Below are positions 26,622-34,836 of a stretch of DNA of 64,000 nucleotides, one piece after another. Both the position numbers and the translations under genes were made by a program. Location: positions 1-64,000 of the forward strand of contig NZ_JAQIBB010000090.1 of the NCBI RefSeq assembly GCF_027920745.1. Direction: 5' to 3'. Each line of letters starts with the position of its first letter. Positions within the stretch are counted from its first letter, which is position 1. The stretch is from Gallibacterium faecale (lineage in GTDB: Bacteria; Pseudomonadota; Gammaproteobacteria; Enterobacterales; Pasteurellaceae). Below the pieces are notes generated by a model. It saw only the letters and a list, made by a program, of their open reading frames with translations, did not search any database and was not told the origin of the DNA.

Positions 26622-28604
26622 ATGGCTAAATTGAAACTAACTCCTTTATATACTCTATGCTTATTACCTTTAATGGTATTTGCTAATGAGAAACCTCTAT
26701 TGCAAGAAGGAAAAACAACATTATATCAACGGGTATTAAGCACCCCAACTTGTGAATTATTGGCCGATAATAAAGCAAAAGCCGGGAAAAAAATTCCAAC
26801 ATTTTCTCGCTATTATGTTTATAAAAGAGAAAAAGTTGCCAATAAGCAATTTGTCTTAGTAGGTCCAGACACATTTGGAAAAACCGTAGGTTGGCTTGAT
26901 GAAAGTTGTGCCGTACCTTGGAATATACAAATGACACTTGTCTTTACTAACCCTTCAGACAGAGATCGCTTGCTTTTCTTTAAAGATAAAGCCACTTTAG
27001 ATGAAATTGTTAATGCGGATGATCCAAATAAATTACTCCAACCAATCCGTAAAGATTTAGCTAATAATAAAAATAATCCGGCTGTACTTGCTCAAGAGCC
27101 CGCAGAATTTGTTGATTTCCAAAAAAACTTCTACTTGTTACCAATATTACAAGGCGAAGAAGTGATGAATGCAAAAGGATTTTATGAGCGAGTATTAGAA
27201 GTTGCTTCGGTCAGTAAAAATGATCAAACGTTAGCTAAATCTACTTCATCTAATCAAGCATCTAGTACCACAAATCAAAATAGTAAAGATCCACAAGAAA
27301 TTGTCGGTTTCAGCGCTGCTGTTGTCTTTGTTATAGACTCTACAATTTCGATGGATCCTTATATCAATCGTACACGAGAAGCGATTAAACAGGTCTATCA
27401 ACAAATTGAAAAAGAAAAATTAGGACAACAAGTAAAATTTGGTTTAGTTGCATTCCGCTCCAATACTGATGCAGTAAAAGGTTTAGAATATACTTCAAAG
27501 CTTTTTGTTGATCCAAATACAGTAAAAAATGGGCAAGACTTTATGCAAAAAGTTGCTTCTTTAAAACAAGCAACAGTATCCAGCAAAGAATTTAATGAAG
27601 ATGCTTACGCTGGTATTAATCAAGCTCTTAATGATATTAAATGGAATAATTTCGGTGCCCGTTATATTGTGTTGATTACTGATGCCGGTGCAATTGATGG
27701 TAATAATCCAATTTCCACAACAGGTTTAGACGCTAAACAGTTACGTTTAGAAGCACAACATAGAGGTGTTGCTATCTATGCTCTTCACTTAAAAACACCT
27801 GCTGGAGCCAAAAACCATCAACAAGCACAAGAACAATATAATGACCTCGCCTTTAATGACTATTTAAATAAAGCGTTGTATTACCCTGTCAATGCTGGGG
27901 ATGTAAATGAATTTGGTGAAAAAATTAGTAAATTAGCCAAAGCATTAACTGAACAAGTAAAATTAGCTTATCGTGGAGAAATGGCTGCTGGTAGTGCATT
28001 AACTGCCTCTAATAGCAAAAATGAACCGAAAGATGAAATTGAGCAAGATGCGATCTTATTAGGCAAAGCTATGCAACTTGCATACTTAGGTGATGTAAAA
28101 GGAACTAAAGCGCCTCCTGTATTTAAAGCTTGGATTAGCGATCGCGATTTTGTTAAACCTTCTATCCCAACAGCTGAAGCTCGAATATTGTTAACTAAAG
28201 CCCAATTAAGTGATTTAAGTGACATCGTAAAAAAAATCGCGGATGCTGCAAATGAAGGTTTAATCTCACCAGACGATATGTTTGCTCAACTTCGTTCTAT
28301 TGCAGCCGCTATGGGACAAGATCCTAATAAAATCAAATCTGATAGCTCAACTAAAATTGCAGATCTCGGTTTATTAGGTGAATACTTGGATAATATTCCT
28401 TATAAGAGCCAGGTCACCTCTATTGATGAAGACACCTGGAAAGGAATGAGTGCACAAGAACAAGAAAAATTTATCCGAGATTTGCACAGTAAATTACGTC
28501 ATTATCGCATCTTCAATGAAGACCAAAGTCGTTGGATTTCATTATCTGAAGGTAGTGATCCAAGAGACTTTGTCTATCCTGTTCCATTAGAAGCATTACC
28601 ATAA
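26622..28604 (+). CDS. Periplasmic von Willebrand factor A protein (PpkA-periplasmic-domain-like)
   Basis: This exported 660-residue protein has a signal peptide (about 1-21, ending VFA). Residues 28-110 look like an SH3-like module (LYQRVLSTPTC, PTFSRYYVYKRE, VGPDTFGKTVGW). A vWA domain from about residue 232 has the metal-site motif D239-S-T-I-S243, a variant of DxSxS, and ITDAGAID near 350. A helical C-terminus of about 240 residues ends in HYRIFNEDQSRW. The order SH3-like module then vWA recalls, from memory, the periplasmic half of the kinase PpkA, but no kinase domain is attached. It is in the same run as the ABC and SUMF1 genes. Confidence 0.75.
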   Translation: MAKLKLTPLYTLCLLPLMVFANEKPLLQEGKTTLYQRVLSTPTCELLADNKAKAGKKIPTFSRYYVYKREKVANKQFVLVGPDTFGKTVGWLDESCAVPWNIQMTLVFTNPSDRDRLLFFKDKATLDEIVNADDPNKLLQPIRKDLANNKNNPAVLAQEPAEFVDFQKNFYLLPILQGEEVMNAKGFYERVLEVASVSKNDQTLAKSTSSNQASSTTNQNSKDPQEIVGFSAAVVFVIDSTISMDPYINRTREAIKQVYQQIEKEKLGQQVKFGLVAFRSNTDAVKGLEYTSKLFVDPNTVKNGQDFMQKVASLKQATVSSKEFNEDAYAGINQALNDIKWNNFGARYIVLITDAGAIDGNNPISTTGLDAKQLRLEAQHRGVAIYALHLKTPAGAKNHQQAQEQYNDLAFNDYLNKALYYPVNAGDVNEFGEKISKLAKALTEQVKLAYRGEMAAGSALTASNSKNEPKDEIEQDAILLGKAMQLAYLGDVKGTKAPPVFKAWISDRDFVKPSIPTAEARILLTKAQLSDLSDIVKKIADAANEGLISPDDMFAQLRSIAAAMGQDPNKIKSDSSTKIADLGLLGEYLDNIPYKSQVTSIDEDTWKGMSAQEQEKFIRDLHSKLRHYRIFNEDQSRWISLSEGSDPRDFVYPVPLEALP

Positions 28605-28623
28605 TAACTTCAAAGGTAAGATC

Positions 28624-29385
28624 ATGCTAATTATTGAGAATATGTCTATCACTCGAGGAACAGAACAACAAAGTTTTACTGTTTCATTACCACAACTACA
28701 AGTAACTGAAGGTGAGGTTATTGCTATTCAGGGTATGAGTGGCTGTGGGAAAAGTACATTATTAGAAATGATTGGCTTGATCTTACGACCAGACAGACTT
28801 GATCGTTTTGAAATAGAAACGCCCTATCAATCTATCAATATTCGGCAATTAACTCAGCAACACCAACATCAACAATTAGCTCAAATCAGAGCAAAGCAGT
28901 TAGGTTTTATGTTACAAAATGGTGGATTATTACCATTTTTAACGATTGCGCAAAATATTGCCTTACCAAATGAGTTATTACATTCAATAATAGATCAACA
29001 TTGGATATCTTCTTTGTGTGAACAACTGCATATTCAACATTTATTAAACAAATATCCAAAACAATTATCTATTGGCGAGCGACAACGAGTCGCATTTATC
29101 CGAGCCATTGCTCATAAACCATCACTTTTATTAGCAGATGAACCTACATCAGCTCTCGATCCCCATCATGCCAATACGCTATTCGATTTAATGCTAAAAC
29201 TAGCTATTCAACAAAAAATTGCAATCTTATTAGTCACACATGATTGGGAACTTACGAAGTCTCATAATTTACGTATATTCCAAGCTGATTTAATTTCCTC
29301 ACAGCAAGCTATTTTTAAAGAAAAACAAAGAGATCAAAAAGATGATACCTATATGCTATCTACAGAAAGCTGTTTTGCTGAGTAA
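28624..29385 (+). CDS. ABC transporter ATP-binding protein, LolD/MacB type (TagT-like)
   Basis: This is a 253-residue nucleotide-binding subunit. Walker A is GMSGCGKST at 37-45, the signature LSIGERQR at 148-155, and Walker B LLLADEPTSALD at 168-179, followed by a switch His in VTHDWEL. An insertion between Walker A and the Q-loop (residues 58-85, rich in Q and H) is unusual. Pairing with an FtsX-fold permease places it among ABC transporters that move lipoproteins or transduce mechanical force across the inner membrane. Its 3' end overlaps the permease start by 44 bases. Confidence 0.88.
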   Translation: MLIIENMSITRGTEQQSFTVSLPQLQVTEGEVIAIQGMSGCGKSTLLEMIGLILRPDRLDRFEIETPYQSINIRQLTQQHQHQQLAQIRAKQLGFMLQNGGLLPFLTIAQNIALPNELLHSIIDQHWISSLCEQLHIQHLLNKYPKQLSIGERQRVAFIRAIAHKPSLLLADEPTSALDPHHANTLFDLMLKLAIQQKIAILLVTHDWELTKSHNLRIFQADLISSQQAIFKEKQRDQKDDTYMLSTESCFAE

Positions 29386-30565
29386 ACTTGCTTCAAGAGA
29401 TCTTTTTTATGATCGGAAAGTCTCTTTTTGTATCATTGCTTCATTAATTGCTGTGATCGCACCGCTATTACTCCTTTTTAGTTTGAAATATGGTGTTGTA
29501 TCACAATTACGAAACCAATTATTGAATGATCCACATAATTTAGAAATTAAAATTGTCGGTAATTTAAACCTTTCACAACAATGGTTTCAATGGATTGAAT
29601 CTCAACCAGAAGTACAATTTGTCATCCCTTTAACTCGCTCACTAAATACAATTGTTGATTTACGAGGTAAAAACAATCGCTTTATTGCTAATGTAGAAAT
29701 ATTACCAACAAAACAAGGGGATCCCGTTGTACAACACCTATTACCAAATCAACATTCTATTATTTTGAGTGCATTAGCTGCAGAAAAATTGAAAATCAAC
29801 ATAGGCGAACAAATAGAGCTACTCGCAACAAGAACCTACGAAAATAATATTGAAAAGGGAATTCTTTCTTTTACAGTTGTAGATATTATTCCCGAAACTC
29901 GTTTTCCTAGGGCTGCAGCCTTTGTTGATTTAAATATACTTCTTGGGATTGAAGATTTTCGTGATGGGCTACAAACTGCCCTCTTCCCTACAATGCAAGG
30001 AGATTCTCCTGCCCAAACTAGAACAACCTTTGCCAGAGCAAGAATTTACGCTAAAACTTTAGATGACGTTTTACCATTAGCTCAAAAACTCCGTGAGAAA
30101 AACATTGATATCCGTACAGAAGCCAAAGCCATTGAAAATGTTAAAGCTATTGATTCTGTTTTAGAAACCATCTTTACCGTTATTGCCGGAACCTCTATTA
30201 TTGGTTGTCTTTTATCACTAATTGGTGCTTTTTTAGCTAATATTGATCGTAAAAGAAAAGAAATTGCTATTTTACGATTACTTGGGTTTCAAGCAACAAG
30301 CGTTGTCAGTTATTTAATTTTACAAGCTATTATCTTAAGTAGTATTTCATTCATTCTATCTTATCTATTCTTTTTAGTAGGTAGTCAATTATTTAACCAA
30401 AAATTAACTAGCCACTTAATGGAAACCCATTTTGTTAGTAGTTTACAGCCAATACATCTACTCATTGCATTCACAATTTCTTTTATTTTAGCTGGTATTG
30501 TTGCCGCTATTGGCGCCATCCGTGCACTCAAAATTCAACCTGCGGAGAGTTTAAGAGATGTTTAG
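29342..30565 (+). CDS. FtsX/MacB/LolCE-fold ABC permease (TagS-like)
   Basis: This 407-residue permease has the four-helix FtsX topology: one N-terminal helix (about residues 25-50), a periplasmic domain of about 220 residues, and three C-terminal helices (about 275-300, 325-350 and 370-395). KRKEIAILRLLGFQ is a typical FtsX cytoplasmic coupling motif, and the protein ends AIRALKIQPAESLRD. The start at ATG 29342 lies inside the ATPase gene; a TTG at 29375 is an alternative. It overlaps the SUMF1 gene by 8 bases. It probably works with the ATPase on lipoproteins or on the periplasmic SUMF1 protein. Confidence 0.85.
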   Translation: MIPICYLQKAVLLSKLASRDLFYDRKVSFCIIASLIAVIAPLLLLFSLKYGVVSQLRNQLLNDPHNLEIKIVGNLNLSQQWFQWIESQPEVQFVIPLTRSLNTIVDLRGKNNRFIANVEILPTKQGDPVVQHLLPNQHSIILSALAAEKLKINIGEQIELLATRTYENNIEKGILSFTVVDIIPETRFPRAAAFVDLNILLGIEDFRDGLQTALFPTMQGDSPAQTRTTFARARIYAKTLDDVLPLAQKLREKNIDIRTEAKAIENVKAIDSVLETIFTVIAGTSIIGCLLSLIGAFLANIDRKRKEIAILRLLGFQATSVVSYLILQAIILSSISFILSYLFFLVGSQLFNQKLTSHLMETHFVSSLQPIHLLIAFTISFILAGIVAAIGAIRALKIQPAESLRDV

Positions 30566-32099
30566 ATATACTTTTGTTTTCCTTAGTCTATCTTTTTTTG
30601 CTACAACAGCACAAAGTGCCTGGGATGAAAAATTTTACAATCCTCAGCCTCTTGCTGATGATGTTATTCTTCCTTTACCTTGTGAAGGAAGTATGGCATT
30701 TCGGATCGTTAAAACAAATACCCATAAACCACTAGAAGATACTTCTATTACTCTGGGTGGCAATCGTCAACAAGATGGTTATGCTGAATATGCAACACCT
30801 AACTACATTACTGGCGGATTTACAGATAAGCATAATGAACGCTACTTTTTATTAGCAAAATATGAAATTACCGATGCACAATACCAATCTGTGATGACAG
30901 AAAAATGTCCTACTCCAAATATGAAAGGGTTATTACCAATTACCAATATTAGTTGGTTTGATGCTATTACTTTTACTCAAAAATATAATGAATGGCTATT
31001 AAAAAATGCAAAAGACAAATTACCTGTTACTGATGATGGTACGGCAGGTTTTATCCGTTTACCTACTAATGTTGAATGGGAATTCGCTTCTCGCGGCGGT
31101 GTTGCGGTAACACCTTCTGAATTTCGTGAAATTACCTTTCCAATGAAGGGAAATTTAGCTGAATATGCTTGGTTTAATAATGCAAAATCAGCTAATGGCC
31201 GTTTACAAGTAATTGGTCGTTTAAAACCTAATCCAATTGGACTATTCGACACATTAGGTAACGCAAGTGAAATGATGTTCGATAGTTTCAAACTCAATAA
31301 ATTAAATCGCTATCACGGACAAGATGGAGGAATTACTGTCAGAGGCGGAAGTTACTTAAAATCAGAATCTGATGTAAACAATATCTCTCGTTTAGAGATT
31401 CCATATTATGATAAAAATGGTGTAAAAAAGGCAAAAGATATCGGCTTCAGAGTAGCCATTGTTGCACCATTATTAACATCAAGTGAACATATAAAACAAC
31501 TACAAACGGAATGGGAAGCGTTAGGCCAAGACAATCAAAAAAATAATAATCAAGCTGAAGGCGCTGAAATTGTTAATAAGTTAGCAGCACTGGCTAATAC
31601 CACTGTTGATGAAAAATTAAAAAAAGAACTTAATAATACTAAAGAACAATTAAGAGCAGCTAACTTAGAACGAGATGAACAAAGAGATGCGGCTATACGT
31701 TCAGCATTGCAATTAGGCGCATTTTTATGTGCAAATGTTTCTGATTTAGACGGAGAAGTCGAACAAAATCGAAAAATTGCAGAAGCGATGACTTCATTAT
31801 ATCCAAATACAGAAAAAGAAACGGCTGCCAAAGCCCGTTTGACAGAGTCAGAACAAGCACGTGATTTTGTCTTAAAATACTATGCAGATACCATAGTAGG
31901 GAGCTCTGCAACCTATAATAAACAAACAATAGAGTCCCAAGTAGAACGTGCTAACACAATTGTAAATAGTAGTGGTAAAGCCAATTTGGTGAAATATGTC
32001 GATCTCTACTGGAAACATCTTGCTCAATACTATCAAGATGGAAAAATTACTCGTCAACAATGGTTAGAAAATTGTACTCACATCAAACAGGAGAAATAA
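30558..32099 (+). CDS. Exported SUMF1/FGE-fold protein (TagR-like pseudo-enzyme)
   Basis: This 513-residue protein has a signal peptide (about 1-20, ending TAQSA). A formylglycine-generating-enzyme fold follows (about 35-300), with LLAKYEITDAQYQSVM, ITNISWFDAI, FIRLPTNVEWEFASRGG, NASEMMFD, TVRGGSYL and DIGFRVAIV blocks. The catalytic cysteine pair of true FGE is absent from the C-terminal core, so it probably binds rather than modifies. The last ~200 residues are helical (EQLRAANLERDEQRDAA and so on). In P. aeruginosa, TagR has this fold and belongs to the TagQRST signalling module; the position next to the ABC genes supports an analogous role. Confidence 0.82.
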   Translation: MFRYTFVFLSLSFFATTAQSAWDEKFYNPQPLADDVILPLPCEGSMAFRIVKTNTHKPLEDTSITLGGNRQQDGYAEYATPNYITGGFTDKHNERYFLLAKYEITDAQYQSVMTEKCPTPNMKGLLPITNISWFDAITFTQKYNEWLLKNAKDKLPVTDDGTAGFIRLPTNVEWEFASRGGVAVTPSEFREITFPMKGNLAEYAWFNNAKSANGRLQVIGRLKPNPIGLFDTLGNASEMMFDSFKLNKLNRYHGQDGGITVRGGSYLKSESDVNNISRLEIPYYDKNGVKKAKDIGFRVAIVAPLLTSSEHIKQLQTEWEALGQDNQKNNNQAEGAEIVNKLAALANTTVDEKLKKELNNTKEQLRAANLERDEQRDAAIRSALQLGAFLCANVSDLDGEVEQNRKIAEAMTSLYPNTEKETAAKARLTESEQARDFVLKYYADTIVGSSATYNKQTIESQVERANTIVNSSGKANLVKYVDLYWKHLAQYYQDGKITRQQWLENCTHIKQEK

Positions 32100-32100
32100 T

Positions 32101-32820
32101 ATGGTCAAATCAACACCTTCATTATTAAGCGTATTAGCATTATCTACAACTCTGATTCTCACAGGTTGCCAAAATATGGGTAGCACTTCCAGTTCTAGAA
32201 GTAGCTTATCTACTGGTGAAGAAGCACAATTTTTTAGTGAATCAGGCCTAGGTGCTTGTGCTTGGGGTGCTGCAGGTGGTGCCGTTCTTGGTGCTGGTGC
32301 TGCATTATTGGCAGGTAAAGATGCTGGAACAGCAACAGTTGCTGGTGTAGCTGGTGCTGCAGTTGGTTGTGGCGCGTTAATGGGAACCAACTATTATTTA
32401 GAAAAACAAAGAAAAAGTTATGCTAAAACCGAAGATCGCCTGAACTCTTATATTGCGGAAACTCGTAAAAATTCAGAGATGGTTAGACGCGCAACAGCAA
32501 AAGCAAAAGGTCAATTAACCCAAAATAATCGACTACTTGCCAATATGAATAAACAATTAAAATCTGGTGCAATTCAAAAAGCAGAAGCACAAAAACAATT
32601 AGCACAAATTGACGCTGATATTAATGCAGCAAAAAATAATCTTGCTTCTATGAAAAAGCGGGCACAAACATTACGTGAAGTAGCAAGCAAAGAAAAAGCC
32701 AGTGGTATGAAAGTAGGCAAATTTGAAGCTGAAATTGCAAATTTAAATAAACAAATTGCTGCATACGAACGCTTAGTCGATGCATCAACTAAACAACGTT
32801 CTGCTATTCGATTGGGGTAA
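32101..32820 (+). CDS. Lipoprotein with glycine zipper and coiled coil (TagQ-like position)
   Basis: This 239-residue lipoprotein starts one base after the SUMF1 gene, with RBS GGAG. The lipobox is LTGC (Cys23). Residues about 57-100 form a glycine/alanine-zipper membrane segment (GAAGGAVLGAGAALL...AGAAVGCGALMG). The C-terminus (about 105-239) is a long helical coiled coil rich in K, Q and A. Ser/Gln/Asn after the cysteine do not match the Asp+2 retention signal, so outer-membrane sorting is likely. TagQ of type VI systems is also an outer-membrane lipoprotein next to a SUMF1 protein, but sequence homology is not tested here. Confidence 0.78.
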   Translation: MVKSTPSLLSVLALSTTLILTGCQNMGSTSSSRSSLSTGEEAQFFSESGLGACAWGAAGGAVLGAGAALLAGKDAGTATVAGVAGAAVGCGALMGTNYYLEKQRKSYAKTEDRLNSYIAETRKNSEMVRRATAKAKGQLTQNNRLLANMNKQLKSGAIQKAEAQKQLAQIDADINAAKNNLASMKKRAQTLREVASKEKASGMKVGKFEAEIANLNKQIAAYERLVDASTKQRSAIRLG

Positions 32821-32823
32821 CAA

Positions 32824-33306
32824 ATGAAACAAGTAAAAATTATTTCAATATGTGCAATCCTTACTGCTTTAACTGCTTGTTCAGTTTCACCTGAACAATG
32901 TGATCCAAGAGTAGAAACCAGTGTTTGGAATAAAATGGCGTGTACAAGTTCTGGAACATATGATCATCGCGTTCAACAAAAAGAACAAGCATTACAAAGT
33001 GAGCAAGCAACAAATGCTACACTGAATCAAACATATGCAAATACACAGCAACAAGTCACCGCGTCTCAACGTAAAGTCGTACAAAAAAAGGCTGAGTTAG
33101 CTAAGTTAAATAAATCAGTAACTGCTTATACTGCACAATTAAAACAAAAAGCTAAAGGTAAAGAAGATGTATTAGCTGAAATCAAAAAAGTTGAACAAGA
33201 ACTCAATAATATTAATAGTTCTTCTGCAACCGATGAAGCAAAACAAGCAGAAATTAAAGCACTAAAATATAAATTAGAAGTATTACAAGCCGCTAGTGGT
33301 ATTTAA
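32824..33306 (+). CDS. Small coiled-coil lipoprotein
   Basis: This 160-residue predicted lipoprotein has lipobox LTAC (Cys19, followed by Ser-Val). After a short Cys-rich stretch (ECDPR-like, MACTSS) the remainder (about 48-160) is a continuous coiled coil with heptad-like KQKAKGKEDVLAEIKKVEQEL. It begins 3 bases after the previous lipoprotein gene and may form a heteromeric coil with it. I recognise no named family. Confidence 0.75.
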   Translation: MKQVKIISICAILTALTACSVSPEQCDPRVETSVWNKMACTSSGTYDHRVQQKEQALQSEQATNATLNQTYANTQQQVTASQRKVVQKKAELAKLNKSVTAYTAQLKQKAKGKEDVLAEIKKVEQELNNINSSSATDEAKQAEIKALKYKLEVLQAASGI

Positions 33307-33314
33307 TATTTCTT

Positions 33315-33348
33315 AGATAGGTAGCCGCAAGCTACCTATCTTTCTATT
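33315..33348 (+). terminator. Internal hairpin terminator/attenuator within the srf operon
   Basis: AGATAGGTAGC / GCTACCTATCT is a perfect 11-bp stem with loop CGCAA, followed by TTCTATTT. It sits between the two lipoprotein genes and the last vWA gene and would reduce expression of that gene or act as an RNA-stabilising end. Confidence 0.7.
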
Positions 33349-33362
33349 TAGAGGATAAAACT

Positions 33363-34796
33363 ATGCAACGTTTGGCCCGATTTACCATTCAACAAGAACA
33401 TAACAATGCAATTCAACTTTTATCACATTATGATGAGTTGATAGCCATTATTATGCGCCATCTCCCACCAAGTACAGCGACTCTATTTGCGCGGCCAGAA
33501 ATAAAAGAAGAGGGAAAAATTGTAGAATGGTATAGTGATCTCCAAGGTCAACCTTATCTGCTAAAAGACAGTATTACGGATCAGCAAAAATTATCCTCCG
33601 TCCAACCATTAATTGAATCAAGGCTTAATGCGATTAAACAATTAGCTCAAACATTATCTCATCAAGGACACATTACTCCACAACAATCGAATTTATTAAC
33701 ACAACTTGTTGATGGTGCAAGCCACGACACAAAACAAATCTATATCATTAATAATGATCCTGTGATTGTTGGATGGGGTGTAGGGAAAAAACCTGCTACA
33801 CCTCCACCAGTTCCTCCTGTAACTTCCCCCGTTTCTCATCGTTGGTGTTGGTGGTTATTACCACTTTTATTGCTTCTTTTAGGCCTATTATTATGGTGGT
33901 ATTTTTTCCTGCGTTCACCAGAAAAACTCCCTGAGCCAGTAAAAGCAGAGCCTGTTATCGAACAACCAAAAGAAAAAACAGAGCCTAAACCGACTCAGAC
34001 TGAAACACTCCCCGCAGAAGAGGAAAAAGTCATTCCACCAAAAGAAAACCTCGTTTCTCCTGAGGCAGAACCTATTAAAGAAGATAAAACTGTCACAATA
34101 CCTACAAAGAAATGTACTATCTCAACTAAACCTGGGGAAACTCCACAGATGGCCATTATCTTTGATAACTCTAGTTCAATGTTATTTACTCTCTTAGAAA
34201 GCAAACAAACCATTGATCAATTTCAACAGTTTTGGATGCATTATCTTCCAACGCAAGAACAAGTGAATTATATGCGGCGTTCACCAAACCGTTTAGAGGT
34301 TGCTAAAAAATCTTCTGCTAACATTATCAACAATATAGCAAAAAGTGTTGATATTGGTTTAATAGAATTAAGAGGCTGCCCAGCTGCAACTAATCATGGT
34401 TTTTATCACCCTAATCAACGAAAACAGCTTCGAGCAAAGATAAATTCAATGTATCCTGAACCAGATAATTCAAATTTTGGCGGTACCCCTCTTTATAATG
34501 GATTACAAAAAGCAGCTAATATGCTCGATGGGCGTAATCGAGATGGATTTATTCTTTTATTAAGTGATGGTCAAGATTCCTGTGACTCACCTAATATTTG
34601 TATCTTAGCTAAAGAGATCGCAAGAAAACAACCAAAACTCAAAATTAATGTTGTTGATATTGGTGGAGCAGAAGCAGCGAATTGTGTTGCTACCGCAACA
34701 GGTGGTAAAATTTTTACTGCAAATAACCAGAAACAATTAGTAAAAATGATTAATCAAGCTGTCAAACCATTAACGGAAGAAGAAGTTTGTCAATAA
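33363..34796 (+). CDS. Membrane-anchored von Willebrand factor A protein with SrfA-like N-terminus
   Basis: This 477-residue protein has a cytoplasmic N-terminal region with IYIINNDPVIVGWGVG at 126-140, matching the SrfA segment VYLVNGKPVITFWGF. A proline-rich stretch (about 142-155) and one membrane helix (about 160-182) follow, then an E/P/K-rich periplasmic linker and a vWA domain (about 262-470). The metal site is complete: D268-N-S270-S-S272, a Thr in FGGTPLYNG, and Asp in LLSDGQDSCD. The protein ends with several cysteines. It lies 56 bases after the lipoprotein gene behind the internal hairpin. It probably binds a partner through the vWA metal site; the partner is unknown. Confidence 0.8.
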   Translation: MQRLARFTIQQEHNNAIQLLSHYDELIAIIMRHLPPSTATLFARPEIKEEGKIVEWYSDLQGQPYLLKDSITDQQKLSSVQPLIESRLNAIKQLAQTLSHQGHITPQQSNLLTQLVDGASHDTKQIYIINNDPVIVGWGVGKKPATPPPVPPVTSPVSHRWCWWLLPLLLLLLGLLLWWYFFLRSPEKLPEPVKAEPVIEQPKEKTEPKPTQTETLPAEEEKVIPPKENLVSPEAEPIKEDKTVTIPTKKCTISTKPGETPQMAIIFDNSSSMLFTLLESKQTIDQFQQFWMHYLPTQEQVNYMRRSPNRLEVAKKSSANIINNIAKSVDIGLIELRGCPAATNHGFYHPNQRKQLRAKINSMYPEPDNSNFGGTPLYNGLQKAANMLDGRNRDGFILLLSDGQDSCDSPNICILAKEIARKQPKLKINVVDIGGAEAANCVATATGGKIFTANNQKQLVKMINQAVKPLTEEEVCQ

Positions 34797-34831
34797 AATA
34801 TAATGCCCGATAACATCGGGCATTATATTTT
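34795..34831. terminator. Bidirectional terminator between the srf operon and ddc
   Basis: AAAATATAATGCCCGAT / ATCGGGCATTATATTTT is a perfect 17-bp inverted repeat with a 3-base loop, beginning in the stop codon region of the last srf gene. T-rich ends on both sides suit the convergent srf operon (+) and ddc (-). Confidence 0.9.
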
Positions 34832-34836
34832 CAACA

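Noticed and set aside
29353..29385. Second ATG in the ABC ATPase 3' end as a possible permease start
   Set aside because: It is in the ATPase frame (MLSTES), not the permease frame.
18220..34796. srf operon as a type VI secretion cluster or a prophage
   Set aside because: No tube, sheath, baseplate or TssM-like proteins, and no integrase or phage structural genes are present in or beside it.
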